From positions 4,732,526 through 4,796,525 of the forward strand of contig NZ_CP116968.1 of NCBI RefSeq assembly GCF_032051675.1: a stretch of DNA of 64,000 nt, in the 5' to 3' direction. Under the pieces are notes generated by a model that had not been told where the DNA came from, made no database searches, and worked only from the letters and a program-made list of their open reading frames with translations. This document shows, piece by piece, positions 9,303 to 18,912 of the stretch. A program made the position numbers and the translations under genes. Each line of letters begins with the position of its first letter. Position 1 is the first letter of the stretch. This DNA is from Candidatus Nitrospira neomarina. GTDB lineage: Bacteria; Nitrospirota; Nitrospiria; Nitrospirales; UBA8639.

Positions 9303-10430
9303 CTAATATCCGGGGAAACCCGGGATAAAAGGCAGGAGAATGGAGATCGCAATCAGAATAATGATGATCCATTCAAGAATTTCCATACGCTGGTTCCCGG
9401 TTTGACCGGCCATTTTGTCATACAAATTATCCAGTGTGTCTAACTTGCGAAGAATGCTGGCATCCCAGCTTTGCAAATGAAAACGTTGAGACGCCAGCCG
9501 CGAGACTCTTGCCAGATATTGATCGCCGAATAATTTCAGAGTATTGGTCACCCGTTCAAAGAGAATGGCGCTATCGACTTGCATGCGTGCGATTCGGCGA
9601 AGATTTGCATCTGATGATCCCGGCCAACGAAACCTGTGCCGGGTTTCCTGTGTGAGAGCGCCATACGCGTCGTCCAGCGCCTCGTCTAACTGGTGATCGA
9701 GAAATCGCCGCTCGACTAATTCCACATTGGCAAATTCTAAGACCGCCAGCACGTCATCCATCTCTTGCCCGATCATCAGCGCGGCATTCCAATCAATGAG
9801 GGTCAGGTCCTGCGTTCCAAAGGCAATTTGACTCGTGGTGGCATCCCGAATTTCCTGGTCTGACAATGGTTGATCCTCACAACGGAGGATTTGAGACAGA
9901 AGGGTGCCGTGTTGGGTCACAAATTGTGAAAGATCCAAAGCGGGTTGCGTCGAGAAAATATGAAATATCGCGTAGTCCTCGACAAATTCGGAGATATTCG
10001 GTTTTTCAATGGCTGAACCCAACGTCGTCAGGAGAGATTGGACGTGTCGAAATGTATTTTCAAGCAGTTGAACATTTTCATAGAGCGCTTCACTGAGCGG
10101 AAGCAACGATGCAAACGGTCCCGCCAGTGGAATCTGATAGGTGACCATGATCGCGCCGAAGTCATAGAGGACGGTTTCGACCGTGCGAAGGGTGCAGTGC
10201 GTTCCGAGACTGATCGATTGCAGTTCTTCCGTAATGCGGAGCGGTGCGGGGTGATAATCAAAGTATTCCGGTGCCGGCCGTTTTCGTTTAATCCGCCCTC
10301 GTTCCTTAATGGCCGTAATGCGTTGCTCGGCTTCCTCAATTTGAATGGAGGCGCCCACGTCATAGGCAAAGACGGCGATACACCTCCCGTCTTGTATGTG
10401 AAAATTACCTGGGGCAATCATGGGTGGCAT
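9303..10430 (-). CDS. Rmd1/YagE (DUF155)-like membrane-anchored protein
   Basis: 375 residues. The order of motifs matches the Rmd1/YagE family: an N-terminal beta-rich part, a central DWNAALMIGQEMDDVLAVLE segment with ELVERRFLDHQLDEALDDAY, a long helical region, and one C-terminal membrane helix (IIIILIAISILLPFIPGF). In eukaryotes family members sit in the mitochondrial inner membrane; the bacterial role is unknown. It is a single gene. Confidence comes from the central motif and the tail anchor. Confidence 0.75.
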   Translation of the reverse strand: MPPMIAPGNFHIQDGRCIAVFAYDVGASIQIEEAEQRITAIKERGRIKRKRPAPEYFDYHPAPLRITEELQSISLGTHCTLRTVETVLYDFGAIMVTYQIPLAGPFASLLPLSEALYENVQLLENTFRHVQSLLTTLGSAIEKPNISEFVEDYAIFHIFSTQPALDLSQFVTQHGTLLSQILRCEDQPLSDQEIRDATTSQIAFGTQDLTLIDWNAALMIGQEMDDVLAVLEFANVELVERRFLDHQLDEALDDAYGALTQETRHRFRWPGSSDANLRRIARMQVDSAILFERVTNTLKLFGDQYLARVSRLASQRFHLQSWDASILRKLDTLDNLYDKMAGQTGNQRMEILEWIIIILIAISILLPFIPGFPGY

Positions 10431-10576
10431 GTGTCAGGCATGTGTTAGGTGTGTGGCGATGAATGGAGGACTGACGCACTCGGAATCCATATGTGTTGCT
10501 CGCGGGTTGCTTGGGAAACGGAGATGGGGAAGCGATAGAAATCATTCACATCATTCAATTGCAATCGGACATGGAG

Positions 10577-11974
10577 TTAGACGTCGTGAGTAGAGTCAAC
10601 CCGTGGGACTTCCACTTCCATGCCGGGGAATTCCGCTTTCAGTCTCATGGCAAACGCGAGGGACTGGCGTTCTTCGCCATGCACCACAAAGACTTTTCGA
10701 GGATGCGGTGTAATCGCGCGGACATAGGCGAGGAGATCATCCCGGTCCGCATGGGCGGAATATCCATTTAATCGGACTACTCGAGCTCGCCGTTGCGTAG
10801 GGATTCCAAAAATAGGCACCGTGTCCCATTCCTCAGCCAGTTTGCGTCCTAAGGTGTGCTCGGCTTGCCATCCCACCAGGACGATGACATTGGCTTCATC
10901 CTCAATAGTATGCTTGAGATGATGCACGACGCGTCCCCCTTCACACATGCCCGATGCGGAAATAATGACACATGGGCCGCTGCGCCGGTTCAGGAGCTTG
11001 CTGTCTTGAGCCGTTGAGATAAAATTGATGTATTTCGCGGCAAAGACATCGCCGGTCGAGGTAAAGGTTTGATAAGTTTCTTTGTCGTAGCATTCCGGGT
11101 GCTGGAGAAAGACCTTGGTGGCTTTCAACGCAAGAGGGGAGTCGATATAAATTGGAATGGGGTCGACCTCTCCATTGTTCACGAGTTCCTTCATGCGCAT
11201 GATGATTTCTTGAGTGCGGCCGACCGAAAAGGCTGGAACAATAATTTTGCTTTTGTGTTGAATGGCATGGGTCACGAGTTCTTTGGCGATCGCTTTTCGT
11301 TTGGCTTGGTCGTCCTCATGCAGTCGGTCGCCATACGTCGATTCAATGATCAGGACATCACAGGAGGGAGGCGCATGAGGATCCCGAAGGATCGGCATGT
11401 TGGCCCTCCCCAGATCTCCCGAAAAAAGGACCGAGGTGGTATTACCACGACTTTGATGCTTAACCCAGATTCCCGCCGATCCCAGAATATGACCGGCATC
11501 ATGAAATTGCACCTTTAGATTAGGGGCCGCAGAGGTTCTGGTCCCATACCGTAATCCTCGAAACTGATTGCCGATGATTCGAACATCCTCTATCGAATAA
11601 AAGGGTGTGACACAGCCTGGACCCCTCCGTCGTTCTTTTTTATTCACGTATCGACAGTCACTTTGCTGAATCCTGGCGGAATCCTCCAGTAAAATTTTTG
11701 TCAAATCGGCTGTGGCCGACGTCATATGGACCGATCCGCGAAAGCCCTCTTTTGCGAGGACTGGAAGTGCTCCGGAATGGTCGATGTGGGCATGGGATAA
11801 GCACACGGCCGTCAGGGATTTTGGATCAAAGCCAAGGTGACGATTCAGTGTGGCCGCGAGGTCTCGCCGTCCTTGAAACATACCGCAGTCCAGAAGCAGA
11901 CGGGAGGGTCCCGCGTGAATGAGATGACGACTCCCCGTGACGGATCGGGCGGCTCCATGAAACGAAATCTTCAT
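10577..11974 (-). CDS. Beta-CASP metallo-beta-lactamase-fold RNase-like protein
   Basis: 465 residues. The metal-binding motif is LSHAHIDHSG, followed by HDAGHILGSAG, FSGDLG and a STYGDR motif, then a beta-CASP insert and a C-terminal RMMBL part with GYSAHADRDDLL and VHGEERQSLAF. These mark the CPSF73/YSH1-like ribonuclease group. It probably cleaves RNA as an endo- or exonuclease. The ATG overlaps the stop of the LOG-like gene upstream by four bases, so the two are cotranscribed. Confidence 0.92.
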   Translation of the reverse strand: MKISFHGAARSVTGSRHLIHAGPSRLLLDCGMFQGRRDLAATLNRHLGFDPKSLTAVCLSHAHIDHSGALPVLAKEGFRGSVHMTSATADLTKILLEDSARIQQSDCRYVNKKERRRGPGCVTPFYSIEDVRIIGNQFRGLRYGTRTSAAPNLKVQFHDAGHILGSAGIWVKHQSRGNTTSVLFSGDLGRANMPILRDPHAPPSCDVLIIESTYGDRLHEDDQAKRKAIAKELVTHAIQHKSKIIVPAFSVGRTQEIIMRMKELVNNGEVDPIPIYIDSPLALKATKVFLQHPECYDKETYQTFTSTGDVFAAKYINFISTAQDSKLLNRRSGPCVIISASGMCEGGRVVHHLKHTIEDEANVIVLVGWQAEHTLGRKLAEEWDTVPIFGIPTQRRARVVRLNGYSAHADRDDLLAYVRAITPHPRKVFVVHGEERQSLAFAMRLKAEFPGMEVEVPRVDSTHDV

Positions 11975-12828
11975 GATGGGGCTTCAAGGGGATGTTCGGC
12001 CATGATAATGTTCCAGGCTTCCCCTGCGGTTTCAGCATAATGAAACAATTGCAGGTCTTCTGCCTCGATCAAGCCATTCTCCACAAATTTCTCCCAATTG
12101 ATGAGATCTTCCCAAAAGGGTCGTCCGACGAGTACGACTGAGACGTCACGTACTTTTCCTGTTTGAAGAAGGGTCAGGGTCTCAAATAATTCGTCCATGG
12201 TCCCGAATCCGCCGGGAAAGACCACCAGGGCTTTGGCTCGATTGAGAAAGTGCATTTTCCGAAGGGCAAAATAACGAAATTGAAAACACAGTGCAGGAGT
12301 AATGTATGGGTTGGGTAATTGCTCATGGGGTAACGCAATATTCAGTCCGATGGATTTGGCTTTTACATCGGCTGCACCTCGATTGGCTGCTTCCATGATA
12401 CCGGGACCCCCGCCGGTGATGATGACGAATTTTCGACGTCCGTCTATCTGACAACTGGAAGACACCAGGCGGCCGAATTCACGTGCTTCCTGATAATAGG
12501 GAGAATACGCCTTCTGGTTTTTGGCAATGGCGACGGCCCGTTTTTTTTCAGGATCGTGCGGTGAGGCGGCCAGCTCTTCTTCCGCGATCAAGAGCTTGGC
12601 TTTGGCTGCGGCCGGTTCCAGAAGCCTGGCACTGCCGAACACCACAATGGTGGATTCGATACCTTCGTCCTGTTGGATCAGTTCCGGTTTAAACCACTCC
12701 AGTTGGAGCCGGACCGCCCTGAGGTCGTCTCGCTGCAAAAAATCTAGGTCGGAGTCTGCCCGTTTGTATGCCGGAGAAGACAGGAGAGGAGGATCGGATT
12801 GTGGCAAATTGGTCATAGGCAGATACAA
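11971..12828 (-). CDS. LOG-family (TIGR00730-type) protein
   Basis: 285 residues with a Rossmann-like core carrying GGGPGIMEAANRGA and FPGGFGTMDELFETL. The PGGxGTxxE motif defines the LOG or lysine-decarboxylase-like family, members of which hydrolyse nucleoside 5'-monophosphates such as cytokinin ribotides. The N-terminal 100 residues (helical, Ala/Glu-rich) are longer than in the shortest members. Coupling to a beta-CASP nuclease gene by a 4-base overlap suggests a role in nucleotide or RNA turnover, which is inference. An ATG at 12816 is an alternative start. Confidence 0.88.
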   Translation of the reverse strand: MYLPMTNLPQSDPPLLSSPAYKRADSDLDFLQRDDLRAVRLQLEWFKPELIQQDEGIESTIVVFGSARLLEPAAAKAKLLIAEEELAASPHDPEKKRAVAIAKNQKAYSPYYQEAREFGRLVSSSCQIDGRRKFVIITGGGPGIMEAANRGAADVKAKSIGLNIALPHEQLPNPYITPALCFQFRYFALRKMHFLNRAKALVVFPGGFGTMDELFETLTLLQTGKVRDVSVVLVGRPFWEDLINWEKFVENGLIEAEDLQLFHYAETAGEAWNIIMAEHPLEAPS

Positions 12829-13035
12829 TTTTTACGAAGAGGGCAGTGCGAAGATTATAAAGACCCAGGAAGTAATTTGAAACTGCTGAAGATGCATACG
12901 GGGACATATTCTTGCGTGAGAGACGGGTAGGGACACTCATACTCCAGAAATAATCAAGTCTACTGAGCGAGGAGGGTTAGTTGAATATCGGAAATCGGGT
13001 AGAGTCCAATGGTTCGGATCGTACCGGGGTGAGCG

Positions 13036-13496
13036 ATGAAAGCATCCATTTCTCCAGGCATTCCTGAATGTACAGTCTGCCCCCATCGGGAATCGTCCGA
13101 TATCTACCAACTCGTCCCTTCCGTGGACGAACCCTTCGGGCACATTAAACACAGGACCATGTATCAGGCCGGCCAATTCGTGTTCTATGAAGGGCATGTG
13201 GCCCTGGGTCTATACATTCTCTGCCAGGGGGGGTGAAATTGACCCGATTCAATCGCAAGGGGCCGCAGCGGCTGGTGGATATTTTGGATTCAGGCCAACT
13301 TCTGGAAAAACAGGCCTTTCAGGAGCAATCCGGTTCATCAGGTCACTTGTGCAGTCTTGGAGCCTTCGCAAATAGGTCTATTGGGTTTCTTCATGATTTC
13401 CAGGAAGAGCACCTCATTATGGTGCATGGACGGGAATTGATGATTATAAATGTCGATCGCTTAACGAAAATCGCCGGTATGCCCCTCTCTCGTTGA
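13036..13496 (+). pseudogene. Broken Crp/Fnr-type regulator gene
   Basis: Two adjacent frames together give one cyclic-nucleotide-binding-type protein. The first (13036-13236) has a Cys pair (CTVCPHRE) and YQAGQFVFYEGHVALGLYIL, the usual start of the beta-roll. It stops just after a run of seven G at 13227-13233. One extra base restores the frame, continuing VKLTRFNRKGPQRLVDIL and then RELMIINVDRLTKIAG, which fits the dimerisation helix. The combined reading ends at 13496 before any helix-turn-helix, so the DNA-binding domain is missing. It is therefore a frameshifted and truncated remnant, though the G run could be a sequencing error. Confidence 0.7.
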
Positions 13497-13705
13497 AGTA
13501 TTCCTCCCCAATGCTTCCTCTCGCTTCTATCGTTTTTCCCCGTTTCCTCCCTAGCCCCGGCTCTGATCGGATTTCATAAACCTGGCCCTTTTCTGATTGG
13601 GGTAATGGATCATCCTTAAACCCAAAAATGTGAAATCTCAAAAACAACTTCAAGAGTGACATTTCCTTGTATTTTAGCTAAAATTTCCCTCATATCTGTT
13701 ACTCC

Positions 13706-15937
13706 GTGCAGTTTACGGGAATCGAAGGGCTAAGTTTCACTTACCTGGAGGGCAAGCCCGTGTATACACATGTCTCAAAAATTATGACTGAAAGCCAGCA
13801 TGAGGTGCAGTTTTACGATCATGATGCCTTTCTCATAGAAATATTGGGGCGTCACGTGGAAGAAGGTTTGGCATTGGGAGAGTCGGTGCTGCTTCTTACC
13901 ACTCCACCTCACCGCGAGGCCCTTGTCAATCGTCTGAACGGCCATCGTTTGGTAGACCGGTATATGGAGTTCGATGCGGCTGACACCTTGTCACAATTTA
14001 TGGTGAATGATTGGCCCGATTCTGCAAAGTTCCAGGCCGTCATGGGTCAGTTGCTTCGACAAGCCACCGAAAATGGGAGTGGACGTGTTCGGGTATTTGG
14101 TGAAATGGTGGCCATTCTCTGGGAAAGGGGAGAAGCAGCGGCCGCATTGCATTTAGAATCACTGTGGAATCAGCTTGCAGCCCTACATTCCTTCTCACTC
14201 TTATGTGCCTATCCAATCCGTGGCTTTTCCAGCCACACCCACACTCATACCTTTCAGAATATCTGCAGTGCGCATTCGGTGGTCAGGCCAGCTGAGAATG
14301 CCATCGTTCCCGGGCCGGGTGACCATATGCAGGCCGATACAACTCTTGCCACTTTACAACAAAAAGCCGTTGCTCTGGAAAGTGAGGTGAGGCGTCGGGA
14401 GGAACTTCAACGAACACTTCTGCAACGGGAGGAAGAACTTGCTGATTTTCTGGAGAATGCTGTGGAATGTGTGCATCAGGTCGGCCAGGATGGAAAGATT
14501 TTGTGGGCGAATAAAGCCGAACTGACAATGCTTGGCTATGAGGCACATGAATATTTTGGTCATAGTATTACAGAATTCCATGTGGATGAACCTATAATAA
14601 ACGATATTTTGCAGCGGTTATTACGAGGTGAAACCTTGTGCGATTACCCTTCTAAGCTTCGCTGTAAGGACGGGTCGGTCAAAGATGTGTTGATCCATTC
14701 GAATGTCCGCTGGGAAAACGGGGCATTCCGCTATACGCGGTGCTTTACGAGGGATATCACGGAACGGAAACGGATCGAGCAGGAACTCGATCAACGGGTG
14801 GAAGAGCGGACCCGGGAGCTCGTGGAATCACAACAGAAGCTTCGTGCCTTAGCCGCCCAACTCAGTCTTGCTGAACGGCGAGTACGGAATGAGATTGCCA
14901 CTGAACTCCATGATTACCTGGCGCAAATGTTGATCGTGACCCGTCTCAAATTGGTCCAGGCCACACAGGAAACTGAAGAGCATACGAAAATTCGACAGGT
15001 ATTGAAAGAAGCGGATGACGTCTTACATGAATCCATTCTTTATACGCGCTCCTTGATGGCCGAACTCAGTCCTCCAATCCTCGAGTTCGGGTTACCCATG
15101 GGGCTGCGTTGGCTGGCTGAGAAATTCCAATCCTATCAGCTTATTGTAGAAACCCATATCCCGGACGGCCTAGTTTTACATCTTTCCGAAAGTCAAATCG
15201 GCTTGATTTTTCAATCCGTTCGAGAACTGCTCATGAATGTGGTGAAGCATGCCCAGACAGATCGGGCTCAAATTTATCTCCGTCTTCAGGACCATATGCT
15301 GTCTCTTGAAGTTGTAGATCAAGGGAGAGGATGTGATCAGGCAACCACCCTGACCCCGAATGCCCCACCACTTAATTTAGAGAAATTTGGCTTATTCAGC
15401 ATTCGTGAACGAATGGAGGCACTGGGTGGACGGTTTGAATTCCATTCCTCTCTCGATCAGGGGACGCGGGCGAGCCTCCTGCTTCCTCTGGAACCTGTCC
15501 AAGAAAATCATTGCTCCGGTGAGGGCACTTCCACGTTTGTGGCGGCAGTCAGTGATCGTACCAAGAGCATAGATATGGTGCGGGTGCTGCTGGTCGAAGA
15601 TCACGCGGTGGTGCGGGAAGGATTACGGGGTGTGCTGGAAACGTATCCGGATATTGAGGTCGTGGCCGAAGCGGAGGATGGTGAAGCAGCCGTCGCGCAG
15701 GCCATAGCGTATGAGCCCGATGTCGTGATCATGGATATTAACATGCCAAAACTGGATGGTATTGAAGCCACGAGGCAAATTAAAGCTCGCTTTCCCAAGA
15801 CCACCGTGATTGGGTTGTCAGTTCATCAAGCTAATCAAGTGGAGCCGGCGCTCCTGGAGGCCGGCGGTTCGGCCTATGTCACGAAGGAATCTGCCGCGGC
15901 CTGTCTGTATAAGGCCATTCAGAACGCCATACGATAA
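13706..15937 (+). CDS. Hybrid histidine kinase: MEDS-PAS-HisKA_3-HATPase-receiver
   Basis: 743 residues, soluble. Residues about 30-190 form a MEDS domain (HEVQFYDHDAFLIEILGRHV to RVRVFGEMVAILWE), named for the DcmR sensor. A coiled coil and a PAS domain follow (about 250-360), then a NarX-type HisKA_3 with ERRVRNEIATELHDYLAQM and an HATPase (ELLMNVVKHA, FGLFSIRERMEALGG). From residue 624 there is a NarL-type receiver (MVRVLLVEDHAVVREGL, phospho-Asp in DVVIMDINMP) with no helix-turn-helix after it. The given start is a GTG; an ATG at 13784 begins closer to the MEDS domain. Neither has a good ribosome site. Confidence 0.88.
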   Translation: MQFTGIEGLSFTYLEGKPVYTHVSKIMTESQHEVQFYDHDAFLIEILGRHVEEGLALGESVLLLTTPPHREALVNRLNGHRLVDRYMEFDAADTLSQFMVNDWPDSAKFQAVMGQLLRQATENGSGRVRVFGEMVAILWERGEAAAALHLESLWNQLAALHSFSLLCAYPIRGFSSHTHTHTFQNICSAHSVVRPAENAIVPGPGDHMQADTTLATLQQKAVALESEVRRREELQRTLLQREEELADFLENAVECVHQVGQDGKILWANKAELTMLGYEAHEYFGHSITEFHVDEPIINDILQRLLRGETLCDYPSKLRCKDGSVKDVLIHSNVRWENGAFRYTRCFTRDITERKRIEQELDQRVEERTRELVESQQKLRALAAQLSLAERRVRNEIATELHDYLAQMLIVTRLKLVQATQETEEHTKIRQVLKEADDVLHESILYTRSLMAELSPPILEFGLPMGLRWLAEKFQSYQLIVETHIPDGLVLHLSESQIGLIFQSVRELLMNVVKHAQTDRAQIYLRLQDHMLSLEVVDQGRGCDQATTLTPNAPPLNLEKFGLFSIRERMEALGGRFEFHSSLDQGTRASLLLPLEPVQENHCSGEGTSTFVAAVSDRTKSIDMVRVLLVEDHAVVREGLRGVLETYPDIEVVAEAEDGEAAVAQAIAYEPDVVIMDINMPKLDGIEATRQIKARFPKTTVIGLSVHQANQVEPALLEAGGSAYVTKESAAACLYKAIQNAIR

Positions 15938-16393
15938 GACGATGAGTGTAAAGTTCATCACCATGGGGTGCGGTCCAAACCCTCTTTCCTCCCTTACCTG
16001 ACATCGGATTTTATTTCATTAAAAAAAATCATTTGTCCGCAATGAGAGCCACGAATGGCTTGTCCTCAAGACCATGCAGTTCACTTCCACTAGGCAATTC
16101 TGGCATGGGGAATACAGACCCATCCACCTCATCGCGGCCTGTTCCACCGTCACACTGTATGCAATCGTCAGTGGATGTTTAGTGGCATTGAGGCGAGTGG
16201 AGCACGTAAGCGAACATTGCCTGCCTTCAGGAAAGGAAATGTTGGGCCATGCTGCCATTTTTTCCTCAAAAACGGGCAATTGGTTAAAATGCAAGGGATG
16301 AGACAGCTTAATCATGGCTACATGTATATCCCGGCGGAGGAGGGATACTTCATGCTGTGGTGAGTATGGAGCAATCCCGCTACAATCCCTGAG
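15938..16393 (+). other. Intergenic region, no supported gene
   Basis: 456 bases between the hybrid kinase and the CopD-like gene. Open frames exist on both strands, including a long minus-strand one that runs into the CopD gene, but their translations show no domain, signal or membrane pattern. It presumably holds the promoter of the CopD-like gene. Confidence 0.4.
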
Positions 16394-16879
16394 GTGAATT
16401 TCTTTTACATTATTCTGGTCTGGACTCATCTGATTGCAGCAACCTTCTGGATTGGAGGGATGCTGTTCCTCTCCCTTGTCGCAGTGCCCCTCATGAGACA
16501 GGACTCCGACCCTCTTACCGCTCAACGCGGATTTATAAGCCTTGCTCGTCGATTCAGAACGCTCGTATGGAGCGCCCTATTCATTCTAGTGGTGACGGGA
16601 TCGGTCCTTCTTGGAAATGTCATCAATTTCCAGGCTCCGCTTACCTCCTGGCCACCTGTTGTCTTCACGAAATTGATACTGGTGTTCCTGTTAGCGGTGG
16701 TTTCCTTCAGTCACGACCGGATAATGGCACAAAAAGTACGCACCCTGAAGAGCATGGCTGCTTCAGAACTATCAGCTGGCGAAAAGCTCCTGCTCCGATT
16801 ATCCCCGCTGCTTGGCCGACTGACCCTGTTGTTAGGGTTGGGAGTGCTTTTGTCTGCCGTCATCATGGTGAGATCCTGA
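16394..16879 (+). CDS. CopD-like four-helix membrane protein
   Basis: 161 residues with four membrane helices. The first contains THLIAATFWIGGMLFLSLV, the His-plus-WxGG pattern of the CopD family, which binds copper or heme in some members. The later helices are LVWSALFILVVTGSVLL, VVFTKLILVFLLAVVSF and LTLLLGLGVLLSAVIMV. The start is GTG at 16394. The function could be copper handling or a cytochrome b-like role; no copper genes adjoin it. It shares the terminator hairpin at 16918-16941 with the convergent RRM gene. Confidence 0.72.
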   Translation: MNFFYIILVWTHLIAATFWIGGMLFLSLVAVPLMRQDSDPLTAQRGFISLARRFRTLVWSALFILVVTGSVLLGNVINFQAPLTSWPPVVFTKLILVFLLAVVSFSHDRIMAQKVRTLKSMAASELSAGEKLLLRLSPLLGRLTLLLGLGVLLSAVIMVRS

Positions 16880-16917
16880 GGATAACGATCTGAAATCCGG
16901 GAATGGAATAAAAAAAA

Positions 16918-16941
16918 GGGAGAGGTCACAAGACCTCTCCC
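16918..16941 (-). terminator. Rho-independent terminator of the RRM gene, possibly bidirectional
   Basis: A perfect 10-bp stem (GGGAGAGGTC at 16918-16927 with 16932-16941) and a 4-base loop. Read on the minus strand it is followed by a long T run (the A run at about 16908-16917), which makes a classic terminator for the RRM gene ending at 16968. On the plus strand the tail is TTATTA, weaker, but it could also end the CopD-like transcript. Confidence 0.85.
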
Positions 16942-16967
16942 TTATTATCAGACGTTTAGAGTGATCG

Positions 16968-17312
16968 TTAGAATCGGCTGCGCCGTTTTCCTCCAAAATC
17001 TCCTCCGCCTCCGCCACTGCCACCGAATCCACCACGGCCTCCTCCGCCGCCACCGGTTCGTGGAGCTTGGGGTTTGGCCTCGTTCACCGTCAATGTGCGG
17101 CCACCAAACTCGGTAGAGTTCAATGCTGCAATTGCGGCCTGTGCTTCCTCTCCGGTAGACATTTCAACAAATCCGAACCCGCGCGATTGGCCGGTGAATT
17201 TGTCGCTAATGACGTTAGCTGATTCGACGGTGCCGTGTGCCGAAAACAGGTCGGTTAATTCTGCTTGAGTCGCTGAATACGGCAACCCACCTACATACAA
17301 TTTTGAACCCAT
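16968..17312 (-). CDS. Glycine-rich RRM RNA-binding protein
   Basis: 114 residues. One RRM domain fills residues 1-80 with RNP2 LYVGGL and RNP1 RGFGFVEM; the C-terminal tail is Gly-rich and basic (GGGGGGRGGFGGSG, ending KRRSRF). This matches the small bacterial and cyanobacterial Rbp family, associated with RNA binding and cold response. The start has a strong AGGAGG site. The 300 bases upstream are free of genes, allowing a long leader, and a strong terminator follows. Confidence 0.95.
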   Translation of the reverse strand: MGSKLYVGGLPYSATQAELTDLFSAHGTVESANVISDKFTGQSRGFGFVEMSTGEEAQAAIAALNSTEFGGRTLTVNEAKPQAPRTGGGGGGRGGFGGSGGGGGDFGGKRRSRF

Positions 17313-17615
17313 GGGGTTCCTCCTTTTAAAAAGATGATATTGTCTGATGCTCGAGAAGGGTAAAACATTTGGAAGGGGTAGGCCACGGACGCTGTTTCCA
17401 CGCCACTCAGGTCAGACACTTCCGAGTTATTCTCTCGGGCTAAACAACACCGGTTACGGGCTTGAGTGATTGAACTCTCAAAGCTAAGCCCAGGGCGATG
17501 AGTTAAAAAATCGTAGCACACAAGGGAAGTAAAAGATAGTAGCGGAAAAATGGCACTTTTACCTATGAGTAGATCGGATGGTGTTATCCGGAATGGATCG
17601 CATAACCGGGATGCT
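17313..17615 (-). other. Upstream region of the RRM gene
   Basis: 303 bases between the RRM and TolC genes. It ends in an AGGAGG ribosome site next to the RRM start. A long 5' leader, as seen for cold-shock genes, is possible, but I see no clear conserved structure. No gene is visible. Confidence 0.4.
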
Positions 17616-18878
17616 TCACGGTTGTACGGTTCCGCCGGTGACGCGTTCCAGTTCGGTCAGGGCAATCGAGAGATCGAATTTGGCCTGCGCGTAATCTACC
17701 TGTGTTTGCCGCAAGACCCGTTGAGCATCCAGCACATCCAACAGACTGGCTTCTCCGTATTTAAAGCTGACTTGGGCGATACGGAGTGCCTCTTGTGCCT
17801 GCTTGAGCAGGCCTTTTTCGTAAGTGGCAATTTGTGCGGCCGCGGCTTGAGAAAGTTGGATCTGCTGGGCGATGCCTTTGAGAAGGTCCTGCTTGGCCCG
17901 AAGGAGGCTCGCTTCTCGTTGCCGCAAGGCGCCTTTGGCTTGGGCAATGTCCCCCTGTCGTTGATTCCAGACCGGAAAAGGAATGGAGACCCCAGCGATA
18001 TAGGCTTCCCGGCCTGCGTCTCGTTGGTAACCTCCACTCAGCGTCACATCGGGCACGCGGGCCTGTTGCTCCTGACGGTGGGTGTGCTGCGCTTGTGCTA
18101 TCAGTTTTTTCCATTTAGTAATGATGGGATGGTTCGCCAGAGTCTGCTCCGAGAGTGTTTCGAGCTGTAAGACTCCAGGCCAGACGGCGAAATCGCCCTG
18201 AATGGAGAAATCAAGCCCCAATGCCCCGGCAGTGAGGCTATTTAGTGAGGCTTGGATAGACTGGACGACACCCCTGGTTCGGGCGACCTCTTTTTGAACT
18301 TTCATGCTCTCTACCTTGACTTTCACGGCATCAAAAGGGGGTGCTTCACCGGCATCGACGCGACGAATCACGGCTTTTTGGACTTCTTCCATCGTCCGAA
18401 CATTTTGGATGGCCGTCTCCGTTTGACGTTCGGCGAATAAAAGGTCATAGAAAGCCTGTTTGGTTGCAGCAATCAAATTCAGTTTGGCTTCTTCTTTTGA
18501 GGCCAGGGCTCCGTCCAATCCTGCCTGGGCTGCCTGTTTGCGTGCCGCCCGTTTTCCCGGCCATTCGATGGGCTGATAGAGGGTGGCATACCGTTCAGTG
18601 AGTGTAATGCCGGTAGGATCTTTGACGGTTCCACGTCCACTCTGTATCCATAGCGTGGGGTTGGGATAAGCGGAGGCAGAGATTTTGTCTCCTTCCCTTT
18701 GTTCGATGACGCCCTCACTTTCGCTCATAAGGGGATTTTTCTCTAAGGCCATGCCCAGAATATCTTGCAGGCTATAGGTCGGGGCCGCAGCCTGGGGTGT
18801 GGTGTCAGTCGCTGCCAACACGGGTTGCCAGCAAAGACCGTATAGCATAATGAGGCAAATGATCTGTTTGAACCACAT
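17616..18878 (-). CDS. TolC/CzcC-like outer-membrane efflux protein
   Basis: 420 residues with a signal peptide (IICLIMLYGLCWQPVLA) and two outer-membrane-efflux repeats of long helices: the first from EGDKISASAYPNPTLWIQ, the second from ARVPDVTLSGGYQRDAG, ending with ASLLDVLDAQRVLRQTQ. It should form the outer-membrane duct of the adjacent RND pump. It starts 34 bases after the pump gene and is the last gene of the metal-efflux operon. The order adaptor, pump, duct is common in czc-like loci. Confidence 0.93.
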   Translation of the reverse strand: MWFKQIICLIMLYGLCWQPVLAATDTTPQAAAPTYSLQDILGMALEKNPLMSESEGVIEQREGDKISASAYPNPTLWIQSGRGTVKDPTGITLTERYATLYQPIEWPGKRAARKQAAQAGLDGALASKEEAKLNLIAATKQAFYDLLFAERQTETAIQNVRTMEEVQKAVIRRVDAGEAPPFDAVKVKVESMKVQKEVARTRGVVQSIQASLNSLTAGALGLDFSIQGDFAVWPGVLQLETLSEQTLANHPIITKWKKLIAQAQHTHRQEQQARVPDVTLSGGYQRDAGREAYIAGVSIPFPVWNQRQGDIAQAKGALRQREASLLRAKQDLLKGIAQQIQLSQAAAAQIATYEKGLLKQAQEALRIAQVSFKYGEASLLDVLDAQRVLRQTQVDYAQAKFDLSIALTELERVTGGTVQP

Positions 18879-18912
18879 GACATGTTCCCTTCTTGTGACA
18901 ACACCATCCTGC

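Noticed and set aside
16019..16525. Long minus-strand open frame of 168 codons next to the CopD-like gene
   Set aside because: The translation has no domain, signal or membrane pattern and it overlaps the start of the CopD-like gene antisense.
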